The position numbers and the translations under genes were made by a program. The notes under the pieces were generated by a model. The model had not been told where the DNA came from. It did no database searches and saw only the letters and a list, made by a program, of their open reading frames with translations. Shown here piece by piece: positions 39,243 to 48,492 of a stretch of 64,000 nucleotides of DNA. The DNA lies in the NCBI RefSeq assembly GCF_011390835.1, contig NZ_JAABRQ010000014.1, positions 40,300 to 104,299 on the forward strand, written 5' to 3'. The stretch's first letter is position 1, and every line of letters begins with the position of its first letter. The DNA is from Hydrogenophaga sp. (lineage in GTDB: Bacteria; Pseudomonadota; Gammaproteobacteria; Burkholderiales; Burkholderiaceae_C).

Positions 39243-39596
39243 TCAAACCGCAGCAGTCACCACGATCTCGATCCGCCACGTCGGGTCGGCCAGTGCCGCC
39301 TGCACGGTGGCGCGCGGGGGAGCTGCCCCCGGCACTACCCAGGCATCCCAGACTTCGTTCATTGCCGCGATGTCCCGGATGTCGGTCAGGTAGATTTCGG
39401 CCCGCAGGATGCGCGACTTGTCGCAGCCCGCTTCCTTCAGGCGCTGCGCCACCTGAGCCAGAACGTCCTGTGTCTGCCCCCGGATATCGGTGTCGCCCCG
39501 CTCGGGCACCATGCCCGCGAGGAAAACCATGCCATTGAACACCGCGGCCTCGCTGTAGCGGGCGGCCATGCCGTGGCGGGTGATGTCCTGGGTCAT
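39243..39596 (-). CDS. RidA-family protein
   Basis: The 117-residue protein has the YjgF/YER057c/UK114 fold pattern: [38 protein letters not shown], followed by [13 protein letters not shown] and the C-terminal [21 protein letters not shown]. The arginine near the end corresponds to the substrate-binding residue of RidA. RidA proteins hydrolyse reactive enamine/imine intermediates. The start overlaps plsY's stop by 4 bp (ATGA), so the genes are coupled on the minus strand. Confidence 0.87.
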   Translation of the reverse strand: MTQDITRHGMAARYSEAAVFNGMVFLAGMVPERGDTDIRGQTQDVLAQVAQRLKEAGCDKSRILRAEIYLTDIRDIAAMNEVWDAWVVPGAAPPRATVQAALADPTWRIEIVVTAAV

Positions 39597-40222
39597 GATT
39601 TTTTAGCTCCCAGGCGGCTTTCTTTGCCGGCCAGCAGCCGGTTTATGTTGTCGGCGTGGCGCCAGACCAGCAGTACGCCCATTGCCGCCAGGCTAACCAC
39701 CATGGCACTGGGTGCGTCCCAGGCGACGCGGTGTCCAAACAAATAAAACGCAGGTGCAAACAGCGCGGTCACGATGGATGCCAGCGACGAATAGCGGAAA
39801 AAGAACGCGACGATGGCCCAGGTGGCCAGCGCGGCCAGCCCAAGCCAGGGCTCGAAGCCGACAATGACGCCTGCCGCGGTGGCCACACCTTTGCCGCCTT
39901 GAAAGCGGAAGAACACCGGATACAGATGACCCAGAAACGCGGCCAGCCCGACCAGCGCCACCGTACCATCCCCCAGTCCCCAGGCCTCGCCCCACCACTT
40001 CACCGCCACCACCGGCAGCCAGCCCTTGAGCGCATCGAGCAGCAGCGTGATGACCGCCGCCGGCTTGCTGCCCGAGCGCAGCACGTTGGTGGCGCCGGGA
40101 TTCTTGCTGCCATAGGTTCGCGGATCGTTCAGACCCATGACACGGCTCACCAGCACCGCAAACGACAGCGATCCAATCAGGTAGGCGACCAGGGTGGCGA
40201 CCAGCGGGGCAAGAAATTCCAA
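39593..40222 (-). CDS. plsY: Glycerol-3-phosphate acyltransferase PlsY
   Basis: The 209-residue membrane protein has about 5 helices. It shows the PlsY motifs [38 protein letters not shown], and later [21 protein letters not shown]. It transfers acyl groups from acyl-phosphate to glycerol 3-phosphate at the start of phospholipid synthesis. It overlaps the RidA gene by 4 bp. Confidence 0.94.
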   Translation of the reverse strand: MEFLAPLVATLVAYLIGSLSFAVLVSRVMGLNDPRTYGSKNPGATNVLRSGSKPAAVITLLLDALKGWLPVVAVKWWGEAWGLGDGTVALVGLAAFLGHLYPVFFRFQGGKGVATAAGVIVGFEPWLGLAALATWAIVAFFFRYSSLASIVTALFAPAFYLFGHRVAWDAPSAMVVSLAAMGVLLVWRHADNINRLLAGKESRLGAKKS

Positions 40223-40277
40223 CTCAGACTCCTCTTGTCGTGATGATGTGGCGACGCAGCTCTCGCGTCACGCCACC

Positions 40278-40769
40278 CTATTCTGCCAGCGCACACTGCA
40301 CAGGCCGAGCGCCCAGCGCGCCGCTCAGCACGGCCGGATCAAGCCCCACCAGGAAGCCGCGTCGCCCGCCATTGATCCAGATGCGCGGCAATGCCAGCAC
40401 CGACGATTCAACCCAGACCGGCATCTCGCGCTTGAGACCAAAGGGCGACGTGCCGCCGACTAGGTAACCGCTGTGCCGGTTGGCCACGTCGGGCTTGCAG
40501 GGTTCGATGGACTTGACCCCGGTCTGGCGCGCGAGGTTCTTGGTCGACACGCTGCGGTTGCCATGCATCAGAATCACCAGCGGCCTCCCGGACTCGTCCT
40601 GCATCACCAGCGTCTTGACCACCGCAAACGGGTCCAGCCCCAGCACCTGCGCGCTGTGCTGCGCGCCGCCGTGCTCCAGGTACTCGTAGGGATGCTCGGT
40701 GAACACCACGCCCTGCACCTTGAGCCAGGCGGTGGCGGGCGTTTCACTCACATGGGCTTTCTTGGCCAA
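40278..40769 (-). CDS. ybaK: YbaK-family Cys-tRNA(Pro) deacylase
   Basis: The 163-residue protein has the YbaK/EbsC pattern: FTEHPYEYLEHGGAQHSAQVLGLDPFAVVKTLV, LILMHGNRSVSTKNLARQ, and GYLVGGTSPFGLKREMPVWVE. The family removes Cys wrongly attached to tRNA-Pro. It is 55 bp downstream of the direction of plsY, on the same strand. The length is normal. Confidence 0.9.
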   Translation of the reverse strand: MAKKAHVSETPATAWLKVQGVVFTEHPYEYLEHGGAQHSAQVLGLDPFAVVKTLVMQDESGRPLVILMHGNRSVSTKNLARQTGVKSIEPCKPDVANRHSGYLVGGTSPFGLKREMPVWVESSVLALPRIWINGGRRGFLVGLDPAVLSGALGARPVQCALAE

Positions 40770-40808
40770 CTAGATGCTCCGCGAACCTTGCCTTCTTTCA
40801 GAACGCCG

Positions 40809-40881
40809 ATGATCCGGCTCCGCCGGTCGGCCAGCGTCACCCCCCCCGGGGGGTGACGGCGAAGCCGGCACGGGGGGGACT
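40809..40881. repeat. C/G-rich intergenic palindromic repeat, copy 5
   Basis: Between ybaK and the aldo/keto reductase gene lies GATCCGGCTCCGCCGGTCGG, then CGTCACCCCCCCCGGGGGGTGACGG (an inverted repeat), then CGAAGCCGGCACGGGGGGG. The GTCACCCC/GGGGTGAC arms form a strong hairpin. This is the clearest copy of the family. Confidence 0.55.
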
Positions 40882-40886
40882 TTTGC

Positions 40887-41939
40887 TCACTGTGCGGGAT
40901 CGCGGAGCTCCCACCGAACCTGATCGATCTCGGTGAGCATCTCAGGTGACAAAGGGGTGTCCCAGGCGTCCAGGCAGTCGTCCAGCTGCTCCATAGAGGT
41001 CACGCCGATGATCGTGCTGGCCACGCGCCAGTTGCTGTAGCAGAAAGCCAGTGCGAGTCGTGTAGGCGTCATGCCGTGGTCGCGAGCCAGCACGTTGTAG
41101 CGGCGGGAAGCGACCAGCGCCTCCGGGCGGCCCCAGCGCTGCTTTCGCATGGACTCGTACAAAGCCAGTCGCCCCACATCGCCCACCAGCCCTGACTCGT
41201 CGTACTTGCCAGTGAGCAAACCAAAGCCCAGCGGCGAATAGGCCAGCAGCGACACACCGAGCCGGTGACAGGTTTCGTCCAGACCGTTTTCATAGCTGCG
41301 GTTGATCAGGCAATAGGGGTTTTGGATCGTGTCCACCCGCGGCAGGCCATGCTGCTCGGCCAGCCGCACGAACTCGTGCACGCCATAAGACGATTCGTTG
41401 GACAGGCCAATGGCGCGCACCTTGCCCGCTTTCACGAGCTTGTGCATGGCTTCAAGCTGCTCGTGCACCGAGGCACACGGCTTGTCTTTGCTGGGGTCAA
41501 AACTGAGCTGGCCGAACGCCGGCACGTTGCGCGCCGGCCAATGAATCTGATAGAGGTCGATCACGTCGGTCTGCAAACGCCGAAGGCTGGCGTCGCAGGC
41601 GTTGACGATCTCGGCCTCGGTGAGGCCAGAGGTCTCGCCGCGAATCCACGGCATACCCCGCGACGGGCCCGCGACCTTGGTGGCAAGCACCAGCTTCTGG
41701 CGGGCGCTCGGCGTCTTCTTGAACCAGTTGCCCAGGATGGTTTCCGTGGCACCACAGGTCTCCGCCCGCGCCGGCACCGCATACATCTCGGCAGTGTCGA
41801 GGAAATTCACGCCTCGCTCCAGCGCGCGGTCGAGGATCTGGTGAGCCAGGGTTTCGTTCACTTGTTCGCCAAAGGTCATGGTGCCCAGGCAAATGGGGGT
41901 GACACGCAGGGCTGAGGCGCCAAGAGCTATGGTTTTCAT
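40887..41939 (-). CDS. Aldo/keto reductase (Tas-like)
   Basis: The protein has 350 residues from the ATG at 41939; the track ORF extends further upstream without family sequence. It has the AKR barrel: GVNFLDTAEMYAVPARAE with the catalytic tyrosine, LVLATKVAG with lysine, and VIDLYQIHWPARNVPAFG with histidine. The NADPH-binding end reads SIIGVTSMEQLDDCL-like (STIIGVTSMEQLDDCLDAW). The family reduces carbonyls with NADPH; the substrate is unknown. E. coli Tas is a likely relative. It faces away from the OmpA lipoprotein gene. Confidence 0.87.
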   Translation of the reverse strand: MKTIALGASALRVTPICLGTMTFGEQVNETLAHQILDRALERGVNFLDTAEMYAVPARAETCGATETILGNWFKKTPSARQKLVLATKVAGPSRGMPWIRGETSGLTEAEIVNACDASLRRLQTDVIDLYQIHWPARNVPAFGQLSFDPSKDKPCASVHEQLEAMHKLVKAGKVRAIGLSNESSYGVHEFVRLAEQHGLPRVDTIQNPYCLINRSYENGLDETCHRLGVSLLAYSPLGFGLLTGKYDESGLVGDVGRLALYESMRKQRWGRPEALVASRRYNVLARDHGMTPTRLALAFCYSNWRVASTIIGVTSMEQLDDCLDAWDTPLSPEMLTEIDQVRWELRDPAQ

Positions 41940-42102
41940 GAAAGTCTTTGTAACAAATGGGGATGGATGCGGTACGGCTTCACGATTGATCGCCAGTTTA
42001 GGCTTCAATGAGGAACGTCGGCGTCGCGTTCGTGTCCTAATAAAGTATGCAAAGTGCCAAGCGCTGCATGTTCCCGTCACAACATTTCTTGAGGAGTCTT
42101 CC

Positions 42103-42777
42103 ATGAAAACACGCTTCACTTCTACCCTTACCCTGTCGGCGGTGGCCGTTGCCCTGACGCTCGGCGGCTGCGCCAACATGAGCCAAACACAGCAGGACTC
42201 CGCCAAGGGGGCGGGGATCGGCGCCCTGGCGGGCGTCCTGCTCGGCGGCGCCACTGGCGGCTCCAAGGGCGCGGCCCAGGGCGCGGTGCTGGGCGCTGGC
42301 GCCGGCGCTTTGGGCGGCTACATCTGGTCGCAGAAGATGCAGGAGCAGAAAGCCGCGATGGAAGCAGCTACCGCTGGCACCGGCGTGGGCGTGAGTCAGA
42401 CCGCCGACAACCGCCTCAAACTCGACATCCCGAGCGACATCTCGTTCGACGTCGGTCGTTCGGCCATCAAGTCCAACCTTGCGGGCGTACTCAACCAGTT
42501 CGCCACCACGCTCAACAGCAACCCCGGGACGCAGATCACCATCATCGGCCACACCGACAGTAGCGGGAGCGATGCCATCAACAATCCGCTGTCGCTGGAC
42601 CGCGCCAACAGCGCGCGCGACTATTTGATCGCCCGTGGCGTGGCGGTGACCCGCTTCACCACCCAAGGTCGTGGTTCGAGTGAGCCGGTCGCCGACAACA
42701 GCACCTCGGATGGGCGCGCCAAGAACCGTCGTGTGGAGATCTACGTGGCCGAGCCGGTGTCGACCGCACAGCGGTAA
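42103..42777 (+). CDS. OmpA-family lipoprotein with glycine-zipper
   Basis: From the ATG at 42103 (GAGGA SD 8 bp upstream) the protein has 224 residues; the track ORF is longer but upstream is out of family. A lipoprotein signal ends LTLGGCANM (lipobox, C23). A glycine-zipper (GAGIGALAGVLLGGATGG...GALGGYIW) follows at about 37-77. The OmpA C-terminal peptidoglycan-binding domain has DISFDVGRSAIKSNL, IIGHTDSSGSDAINNPLSLDRA and GRGSSEPVADNSTSDGRAKNRRVEI. It likely tethers the outer membrane to peptidoglycan. Confidence 0.89.
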   Translation: MKTRFTSTLTLSAVAVALTLGGCANMSQTQQDSAKGAGIGALAGVLLGGATGGSKGAAQGAVLGAGAGALGGYIWSQKMQEQKAAMEAATAGTGVGVSQTADNRLKLDIPSDISFDVGRSAIKSNLAGVLNQFATTLNSNPGTQITIIGHTDSSGSDAINNPLSLDRANSARDYLIARGVAVTRFTTQGRGSSEPVADNSTSDGRAKNRRVEIYVAEPVSTAQR

Positions 42778-42830
42778 TTTCGAGCGGGAGGCGCGCAACG
42801 CTTCCCAACCGCGATCGCAGGGACGTGGCC

Positions 42831-44645
42831 TTAGGCCCGTCCCTGTTGTGCTTTCTGGAAGCGCTCCACTTCCTGCAACCTCAGCAGGCGGCGCTGCACC
42901 TTGCCAGTGGTGGTCATGGGCAGTGCGTCCACGAACTCAATGTCCTTGGGGTATTCGTAAGGCGCCAGCTTGCCTTTGACATGGGCCTGCAGCTCGGCCA
43001 CCAGGGCCTGCGCAAAGACGGTATTCAGCAGCGACTGCTCGGGTCGCGCGGCCAGGTACTCCTGTGCCACCACCACATAAGCCTTGACCACGGCGCCCCG
43101 CTCGGCATCGGGCTTGGGCACCACGGCCGCATTGGCGACCGCCGGGTGCTTGACCAGGCAGTTCTCGATCTCGCTCGGTCCAATCCGATAGCCCGCGGCT
43201 TTGAACACATCGTCTGAACGCCCCTGGTACCAGAGGTAACCATCGGCATCGCGAACCGCCACATCGCCGGTGCGGCACCAGCTGTCGCGAGGCTCGCCGG
43301 TGAACTTGGCCCGCGTGGAGGCATCGTTTTTCCAATAGCCCAGAAAGAAAATCGGGTCTGGTTCACCATGCACGTCCAACCGGTGAACCGCCACATCCCC
43401 GGGTACGCCTACGGGGCACTCGTGGCCGGCGTCATCGATCACCGCCACCCGGTGACCCGGATAGGCCTTGCCCATGCTGCCGGGTTTGGCGGGGTACAGG
43501 CGTGTGCAGTTGCCCACGATGTAGTTGATCTCGGTCTGTCCAAACATCTCGTTGACCGTCACGCCCAGCTGCTGCTCGCAGTACGCGAACACCGCGTCTC
43601 CCACCGCCTCGCCAGCGCTCATGATGGCCTCCAGGCACAGATCGAAGTCGGCGCGCGGCTGGGGATAGGCCTTCATCATCGCCTTGAGCGCGGTTGGAAA
43701 AAGAAAGGTGTGTGTCACCCGCTGGCGCTGCATCAGCTCCAGCGCCATCTGGGGGCTGAAGCGGCCGTTGTAGGCCACGATGGGCCGACCGAAATACAGA
43801 GTGGGCAACAGCGCGTCCATCAGGCCGCCGGTCCATGCCCAGTCGGCGGGTGACCAGAACACCGCCTGTGATACCACGCTCGCATCGTCGGGGTCAAAAC
43901 CGAACCAGTTCTGGCTGCACACGAAGCCACTGAGATTGCCAATCAGCGCGCGATGTGGAATGAGCGCGCCCTTGGGGTTGCCGGTGGTGCCGCTGGTGTA
44001 GATCAGCACCGCAGGCTCTTCGGCCAACGTGCTGACCGGCTCGAAATCTGCCGGCTCCTGCGCCAGCACCGCGGCCCAGTCCAGCGCAGCCGCTCCGCGC
44101 GCCTTCGCGTCGATGCCGATCACCGTGTGCAGCAGTGGGCAGGTCGCGCTGATGGCCTGCACCGCGTCGAGCGTGCTGCCATCGCACAAGGCCACCACCG
44201 CCTCGCTGTCGTGGAGCCGGTATTCCAGTGCCTCGGGCCCAAACAACTGCGAAAGCGGCATACCGACTGCGCCCAGCTGCAACACCGCCATGTACGCCAC
44301 CGCGGTTTCAAAACGCTGGGGCATGACGATCGCCACACGGTCTCCGCGCTGCACCCCGAGCAACTGCAAGGCGTTGGACAGCCGGTTGGCCTGCGACTGC
44401 AATTCAGCATAGGTGTGCACACGATCCACCTCACCGGGTGCACACGCGATCACCGCCGGGCTGCTGGCGGTGGCGGAGTGCTGTGCCCAGCGCTGCGCGC
44501 AGACCTGTGCCATGTTGAACTGCTCCGGTACGCTCCAGCGGAACTGCTGGTGCAGGGTGGCATGGGCATCCGGCTGCGGTGGGCTGACTGGTTGAACCGG
44601 GGAGCGTCGAACCGCCGCACTGTCGCTACTTTGACTCTGACGCAT
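42831..44645 (-). CDS. AMP-binding acyl-CoA synthetase (acetyl-CoA synthetase-like)
   Basis: The 604-residue enzyme has the ATP motif VLIYTSGTTGNPKGALIPHR, NEMFGQTEINYIVGN, the hinge GYLWYQGRSDDVFKAAGYRIGPSEIE, and the C-terminal catalytic lysine in PMTTTGKVQRRLLR. It activates a carboxylic acid to an acyl-adenylate and then a CoA thioester. It resembles short- or medium-chain acyl-CoA synthetases. It is divergent from the alpha/beta hydrolase gene across 35 bp. The preferred acid is not evident. Confidence 0.85.
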   Translation of the reverse strand: MRQSQSSDSAAVRRSPVQPVSPPQPDAHATLHQQFRWSVPEQFNMAQVCAQRWAQHSATASSPAVIACAPGEVDRVHTYAELQSQANRLSNALQLLGVQRGDRVAIVMPQRFETAVAYMAVLQLGAVGMPLSQLFGPEALEYRLHDSEAVVALCDGSTLDAVQAISATCPLLHTVIGIDAKARGAAALDWAAVLAQEPADFEPVSTLAEEPAVLIYTSGTTGNPKGALIPHRALIGNLSGFVCSQNWFGFDPDDASVVSQAVFWSPADWAWTGGLMDALLPTLYFGRPIVAYNGRFSPQMALELMQRQRVTHTFLFPTALKAMMKAYPQPRADFDLCLEAIMSAGEAVGDAVFAYCEQQLGVTVNEMFGQTEINYIVGNCTRLYPAKPGSMGKAYPGHRVAVIDDAGHECPVGVPGDVAVHRLDVHGEPDPIFFLGYWKNDASTRAKFTGEPRDSWCRTGDVAVRDADGYLWYQGRSDDVFKAAGYRIGPSEIENCLVKHPAVANAAVVPKPDAERGAVVKAYVVVAQEYLAARPEQSLLNTVFAQALVAELQAHVKGKLAPYEYPKDIEFVDALPMTTTGKVQRRLLRLQEVERFQKAQQGRA

Positions 44646-44680
44646 GCTCGGTCTCCGTTCCGTTCCTTATGATGAATTGA

Positions 44681-45598
44681 ATGTACCAAGTCCGGCACGC
44701 CTCCCGCAGCACGTTTGTCCCGATACGCCAGCTCGATTACCACGTTCGCGAATGGGGTGATCCGGTGGGCGGCCAGCCGCCGCTGGTGCTGGTACATGGC
44801 TGGATGGACGTATCTGCATCGTGGCAGTTCATGGTGGATGCGCTGGACACCCAGCGCCACATCGTCGCCCCCGACTGGCGCGGCTTTGGTCTGACGCAAC
44901 ACAAGCCGCCTTCACCCGACAGCTACTGGTTTCCCGACTACCTGGCCGATCTGGACTGCCTGCTGGACCAGGTGGCAGGCGATCAGCCGGTTGATCTGGT
45001 GGGCCACAGCATGGGCGGCAACGTGGCCATGATGTACGGCGGGGTGCGTCCCGAGCGCATTCGCCGCCTGATCAATCTGGAAGGTTTCGGCCTGCCCGCC
45101 ACACGGCCTGCTCAGGCGCCTGAGCGATACAGCAAGTGGATCGACCAGATCAAGGCCTTGCAGCGTGGTGAGGTCGATCTCAAGAGCTACGACAGCGCCA
45201 ATGGCGTGGCGCGCCGACTCATGAAAACCAACCCCCGGCTACCGGCGGACAAGGCCGCCTGGCTGGCCCAGCACTGGGCAGCGCCCGACGCGCAGGGTCG
45301 TTGGGTCATTCTGGGTGAGCCCGCGCACAAGATCATCAGCGCCCACCTCTACCAGCTTGACGAAGCGCTTGCCATCTACGGGCGCATCAGCGCTCCGGTG
45401 CTCAGCATCACCGCCAGCGACGACAGCCTGGGCCAGTGGTGGAAAGGCCAGTACAACCTGACGCAATACCAGGACCGACTGCGCGCCGTGCCCAGGCTGC
45501 AGCAGGCGGTGGTGCAGGACGCGGGCCACATGATGCACCACGATCAGCCCAACGAACTCGCGCGCCTGATCGAAGACTTTCTGGCGCAGCCAGACTGA
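44681..45598 (+). CDS. Alpha/beta hydrolase
   Basis: The 305-residue protein has the alpha/beta hydrolase pattern LVHGWMDVSASW (oxyanion), the nucleophile elbow VGHSMGGNVAMMYGG, and a histidine in QDAGHMMHHDQP. No signal peptide is present. It probably cleaves an ester, but the substrate is unknown. It is divergent from the acyl-CoA synthetase gene, and the lipoprotein hydrolase gene converges on it after 25 bp. Confidence 0.86.
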   Translation: MYQVRHASRSTFVPIRQLDYHVREWGDPVGGQPPLVLVHGWMDVSASWQFMVDALDTQRHIVAPDWRGFGLTQHKPPSPDSYWFPDYLADLDCLLDQVAGDQPVDLVGHSMGGNVAMMYGGVRPERIRRLINLEGFGLPATRPAQAPERYSKWIDQIKALQRGEVDLKSYDSANGVARRLMKTNPRLPADKAAWLAQHWAAPDAQGRWVILGEPAHKIISAHLYQLDEALAIYGRISAPVLSITASDDSLGQWWKGQYNLTQYQDRLRAVPRLQQAVVQDAGHMMHHDQPNELARLIEDFLAQPD

Positions 45599-45623
45599 CC
45601 TTGGCAGGAGACCTCGCGCTGCA

Positions 45624-46499
45624 TCAGCGCCCTGGCGCTCTTCGACAGCTCGACTGGATCTCGCGCCACGCGGCGTCGTAGCGCCCCGTGGGATCGGTCT
45701 GCAGGTTGCTGTGTCCCAGCGGCCACTGCAGCCAATGCTTGGGCTGACGCGCACCTTCAAACAGCTGCCGGCCCAGCTCGATGGGAATCGTTTCGTCTTT
45801 GCTGCCATGGAAAAACCACAGCGGCGGGTCCACCTGCTCAATGCGGTTGATCGAGGCCATGCGCTCTCGGTTGAGCAACACCAGCGCACTGCCCAGCCAG
45901 CCGGCTGCGGCGCGGGCCACGTCGGGAAAACTGGTGAACGCACTCTCCAGCACCACGCCACAGTAAGCGCTCTGACCCGCGAGCTGCTCGGCCAGCTTCA
46001 CCGCCACGCCCGAGCCCATGGAGTGGCCATAGATGACCCAGCCACCCGAACCCTCGCGCGCCTGCAAGGCCTGCCAGGCCGCCCATGCGTCTTCGTGAAT
46101 GCTCTTCTCGTCGGGCACGCGCGGCGACGAAGCTCCCCAGCCGCGGTAGTCGAGCAGGTAGACGTCCATTCCGGCGCGCTGCATGGGCGCGGCCTTGGCC
46201 AGATTCTGGAAGGCATGACGGAAGGTGCCGTGCAGGAACAGCACCCGCGCCGCGCTGGTGCGCCCAGCCTGTGCCGGCCAGCGAAGCACCTGCACCTGCT
46301 CGTCCGCCTGCCCCACTGGCAAGGTCATGGATTGCATCTCGGGGCGCTGGGCCAGCATCTGCTGCCAAGTCTCGCCGGCCACTGACGTTGGCCGATACAG
46401 CTTCTCGCGCTGCCAGGTGTCCAGCGAGGAACAGGCTCCCAGCAAGCCCGTCAGGCACAGTAACCCAAGACAGGCGGCGCGACGCAAGCCCCCTGCCAT
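45624..46499 (-). CDS. Alpha/beta hydrolase lipoprotein
   Basis: The ATG at 46499 (GGAAGG SD just upstream) gives 291 residues; the longer track ORF upstream is not family-like. A lipoprotein signal ends GLLGACSS (lipobox, C23). The fold shows VLFLHGTFRHAFQN, YLLDYRGWGASS, a nucleophile elbow VIYGHSMGSGVAVKLAE, the acid in FHGSKDETIPIELG, and histidine in WPLGHSNLQ. It resembles the periplasmic/membrane-anchored BEM46-type hydrolases. The substrate is unknown. Confidence 0.85.
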   Translation of the reverse strand: MAGGLRRAACLGLLCLTGLLGACSSLDTWQREKLYRPTSVAGETWQQMLAQRPEMQSMTLPVGQADEQVQVLRWPAQAGRTSAARVLFLHGTFRHAFQNLAKAAPMQRAGMDVYLLDYRGWGASSPRVPDEKSIHEDAWAAWQALQAREGSGGWVIYGHSMGSGVAVKLAEQLAGQSAYCGVVLESAFTSFPDVARAAAGWLGSALVLLNRERMASINRIEQVDPPLWFFHGSKDETIPIELGRQLFEGARQPKHWLQWPLGHSNLQTDPTGRYDAAWREIQSSCRRAPGR

Positions 46500-46571
46500 G
46501 GCCTTCCGCCCAACTGGGCAGGTCAGCAATGTCACAATCGCTCCCTGATACTTTTTACTGAGTTGCAAGAT

Positions 46572-47132
46572 ATGGTGATGTCGCCCCATCCGCACATACT
46601 GCGAGCGCTGGTCTTGGGGTTGGCCCTTTGTGGACTGTCTCCCCTGGTGCAGGCCAGCATGTGGCCCGACAGCCTCTGGCCAGACAGCTTTGAAGTATGC
46701 CCGGGCAGCGACCAGCCTTCCGACAATGGCAGCCGGTACGAGGTGTTTTTCTCGCCCCACACCCACCACTGGACCCGGTCGCCCGAGCACAAGCAGGTGA
46801 TCGCGGTCAGTGTGAGCCGCCAGCTGCCGAACGACCGGTTTTGCGGCTTCAGCCTGTTCACCAACTCGTTCGGTCAGCCCTCGGCCTACGCCTTCACCGG
46901 CAAGCTCTGGCCCAGTCCGTTCGCCTCCATGCCGAATGTCTACGCCACCCTGAGCGGCGGCATCATGTATGGCTATGTCGGGCGGTTCAAGAACAAGGTG
47001 CCCCTGAACCTGGGCGGCTTTTCACCCGTGATCATTCCCGCTCTGGGTTACCGGATCAGCCCTCGAGTGGCGGCAGAAGTCCAGTTGCTAGGCACCGCAG
47101 CGGTGATGTTTGGCGTGACCTGGCGCTATTGA
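46572..47132 (+). CDS. Conserved exported protein, possible small outer-membrane barrel
   Basis: I do not recognise this 186-residue protein. An N-terminal signal peptide (ILRALVLGLALCGLSPLVQA) is clear. The mature part has alternating polar/hydrophobic stretches (YEVFFSPHTHHWTRS, KQVIAVSVSRQL, FGQPSAYAFTGKLW) and ends AVMFGVTWRY, an aromatic C-terminus like that of outer-membrane beta-barrels. The GYVGRFKNKVPLNLGGFSPVIIPALGYRI stretch suggests beta strands. ATG at 46572 is used (46578 is an alternative). It is divergent from the lipoprotein hydrolase. Confidence 0.6.
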   Translation: MVMSPHPHILRALVLGLALCGLSPLVQASMWPDSLWPDSFEVCPGSDQPSDNGSRYEVFFSPHTHHWTRSPEHKQVIAVSVSRQLPNDRFCGFSLFTNSFGQPSAYAFTGKLWPSPFASMPNVYATLSGGIMYGYVGRFKNKVPLNLGGFSPVIIPALGYRISPRVAAEVQLLGTAAVMFGVTWRY

Positions 47133-47282
47133 GCCAACCTCCCTGGCCCAGGTGTTGGCGGGCCAGCAATCGGTGCCTGAAGGCCGCGGTGTGTAACGTG
47201 AGAAAATGCGGGGTTTCGGCAGGTGCTCACGCGTTGCGTCGCCACCGGCTCGACCCATCATCGAATCCTACAGAGGCACCCC

Positions 47283-48387
47283 ATGGAAGCAGAACGCATC
47301 AACACCATCCGCACCCAGCTTGACGACCTCAGCACCCGCGTCGTCGAGCTCCGGAGGTATCTTTGACTACGATGCCAAAGCATCAAAACTGAAAGAAGTC
47401 GAAGCCGCACTGGAAGAGCCCACGGTGTGGGACAACCCCAAGCGCGCGCAAGAGCTGGGACGCGAGAAAAAATCGCTCGAAGACGTGGTGCTCGTGCTGG
47501 ACCGCCTGACCAACGAGCTGAGCGACAACACCGAGCTGTTCGAGATGTCCGAGGCCGATGGCGATGACGCTGGTCTGGCCACCATCGAGACCGAGGCGGG
47601 CAAGTTGGCCAGCGAGGTGGAGAAACTTGAGTTCCGCCGCATGTTCAACAACCCGGCAGACCCGCTCAACTGTTTTTTGGACATCCAGGCCGGCGCCGGT
47701 GGCACCGAAGCCTGCGACTGGGCCAGCATGCTGCTGCGCCAGTACCTGCGCTACGCCGAACGCAAGGGCTTCAAGACCACGATCGAGGACGAGTCAGCCG
47801 GTGACACCGCCGGCATCAAGGGCGCCACGATAAAAATCGAGGGCGACTACGCGTTTGGCCTGCTGCGCACCGAGACCGGTGTGCATCGCCTGGTGCGCAA
47901 GAGTCCGTTCGACTCGTCGGGCGGTCGTCATACCTCGTTCGCCTCGGTATTCGTCTACCCCGAGATCGACGACTCCATCGAGATCGAGATCAACCCGGCC
48001 GATGTGCGCACCGACACTTACCGCGCCAGCGGTGCAGGTGGTCAGCACATCAACAAAACCGACTCGGCGGTGCGTCTCACGCACATCCCCACTGGGATCG
48101 TCGTGCAATGCCAGGACGGTCGAAGCCAGCACAGCAACCGAGACGTGGCCTGGAAACGACTGCGCTCCAAGCTCTATGACCACGAGCTGCGCAAACAACA
48201 GGAAGAACAGCAGAAGCTGGAAGACACCAAAACCGACGTCGGCTGGGGTCACCAGATCCGCAGCTACGTGCTGGACAACAGCCGCATCAAAGACCTGCGC
48301 ACCAACGTCGAAATTTCCGCCACCCAGAAAGTCCTGGACGGTGATCTCGACCCATTCATCGAAGCCTCGCTCAAGCAAGGCGTTTGA
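47283..48387 (+). CDS. prfB: Peptide chain release factor 2, with programmed +1 frameshift
   Basis: The gene starts at the ATG at 47283 and reads 27 codons to an in-frame TGA at 47364. After +1 slippage it continues at the GAC at 47365 to the stop ending at 48387, giving about 367 residues, normal for RF2. The ORF track lists only the second frame, with a false upstream start. The GGQ motif is in [12 protein letters not shown] and the codon-recognition tripeptide SPF is in [12 protein letters not shown]2 releases peptides at TGA and TAA; the frameshift is its autoregulation. pepN follows. Confidence 0.96.
47352..47368 (+). promoter_or_regulatory. prfB programmed +1 frameshift site
   Basis: The sequence CGGAGGTATCTTTGACT holds a Shine-Dalgarno-like AGGA/GGAGG, the slippery CTT T and the in-frame TGA followed by C. 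In the zero frame CTT is followed by TGA; the ribosome slips forward one base on CTT so that GAC TAC is read. Low RF2 raises slippage, so this is a sensor of release-factor level. It is nearly identical to the E. coli site. Confidence 0.95.
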
Positions 48388-48492
48388 ATTTGACATCTTC
48401 ACCACTTGCCGCCTGTGCCACAGAATCCCGAGGGAGTCGCTTCCTCAGGAGAGCCCAGATGGCAAGCAGGCCAAACGATTGAGGACCATGAC

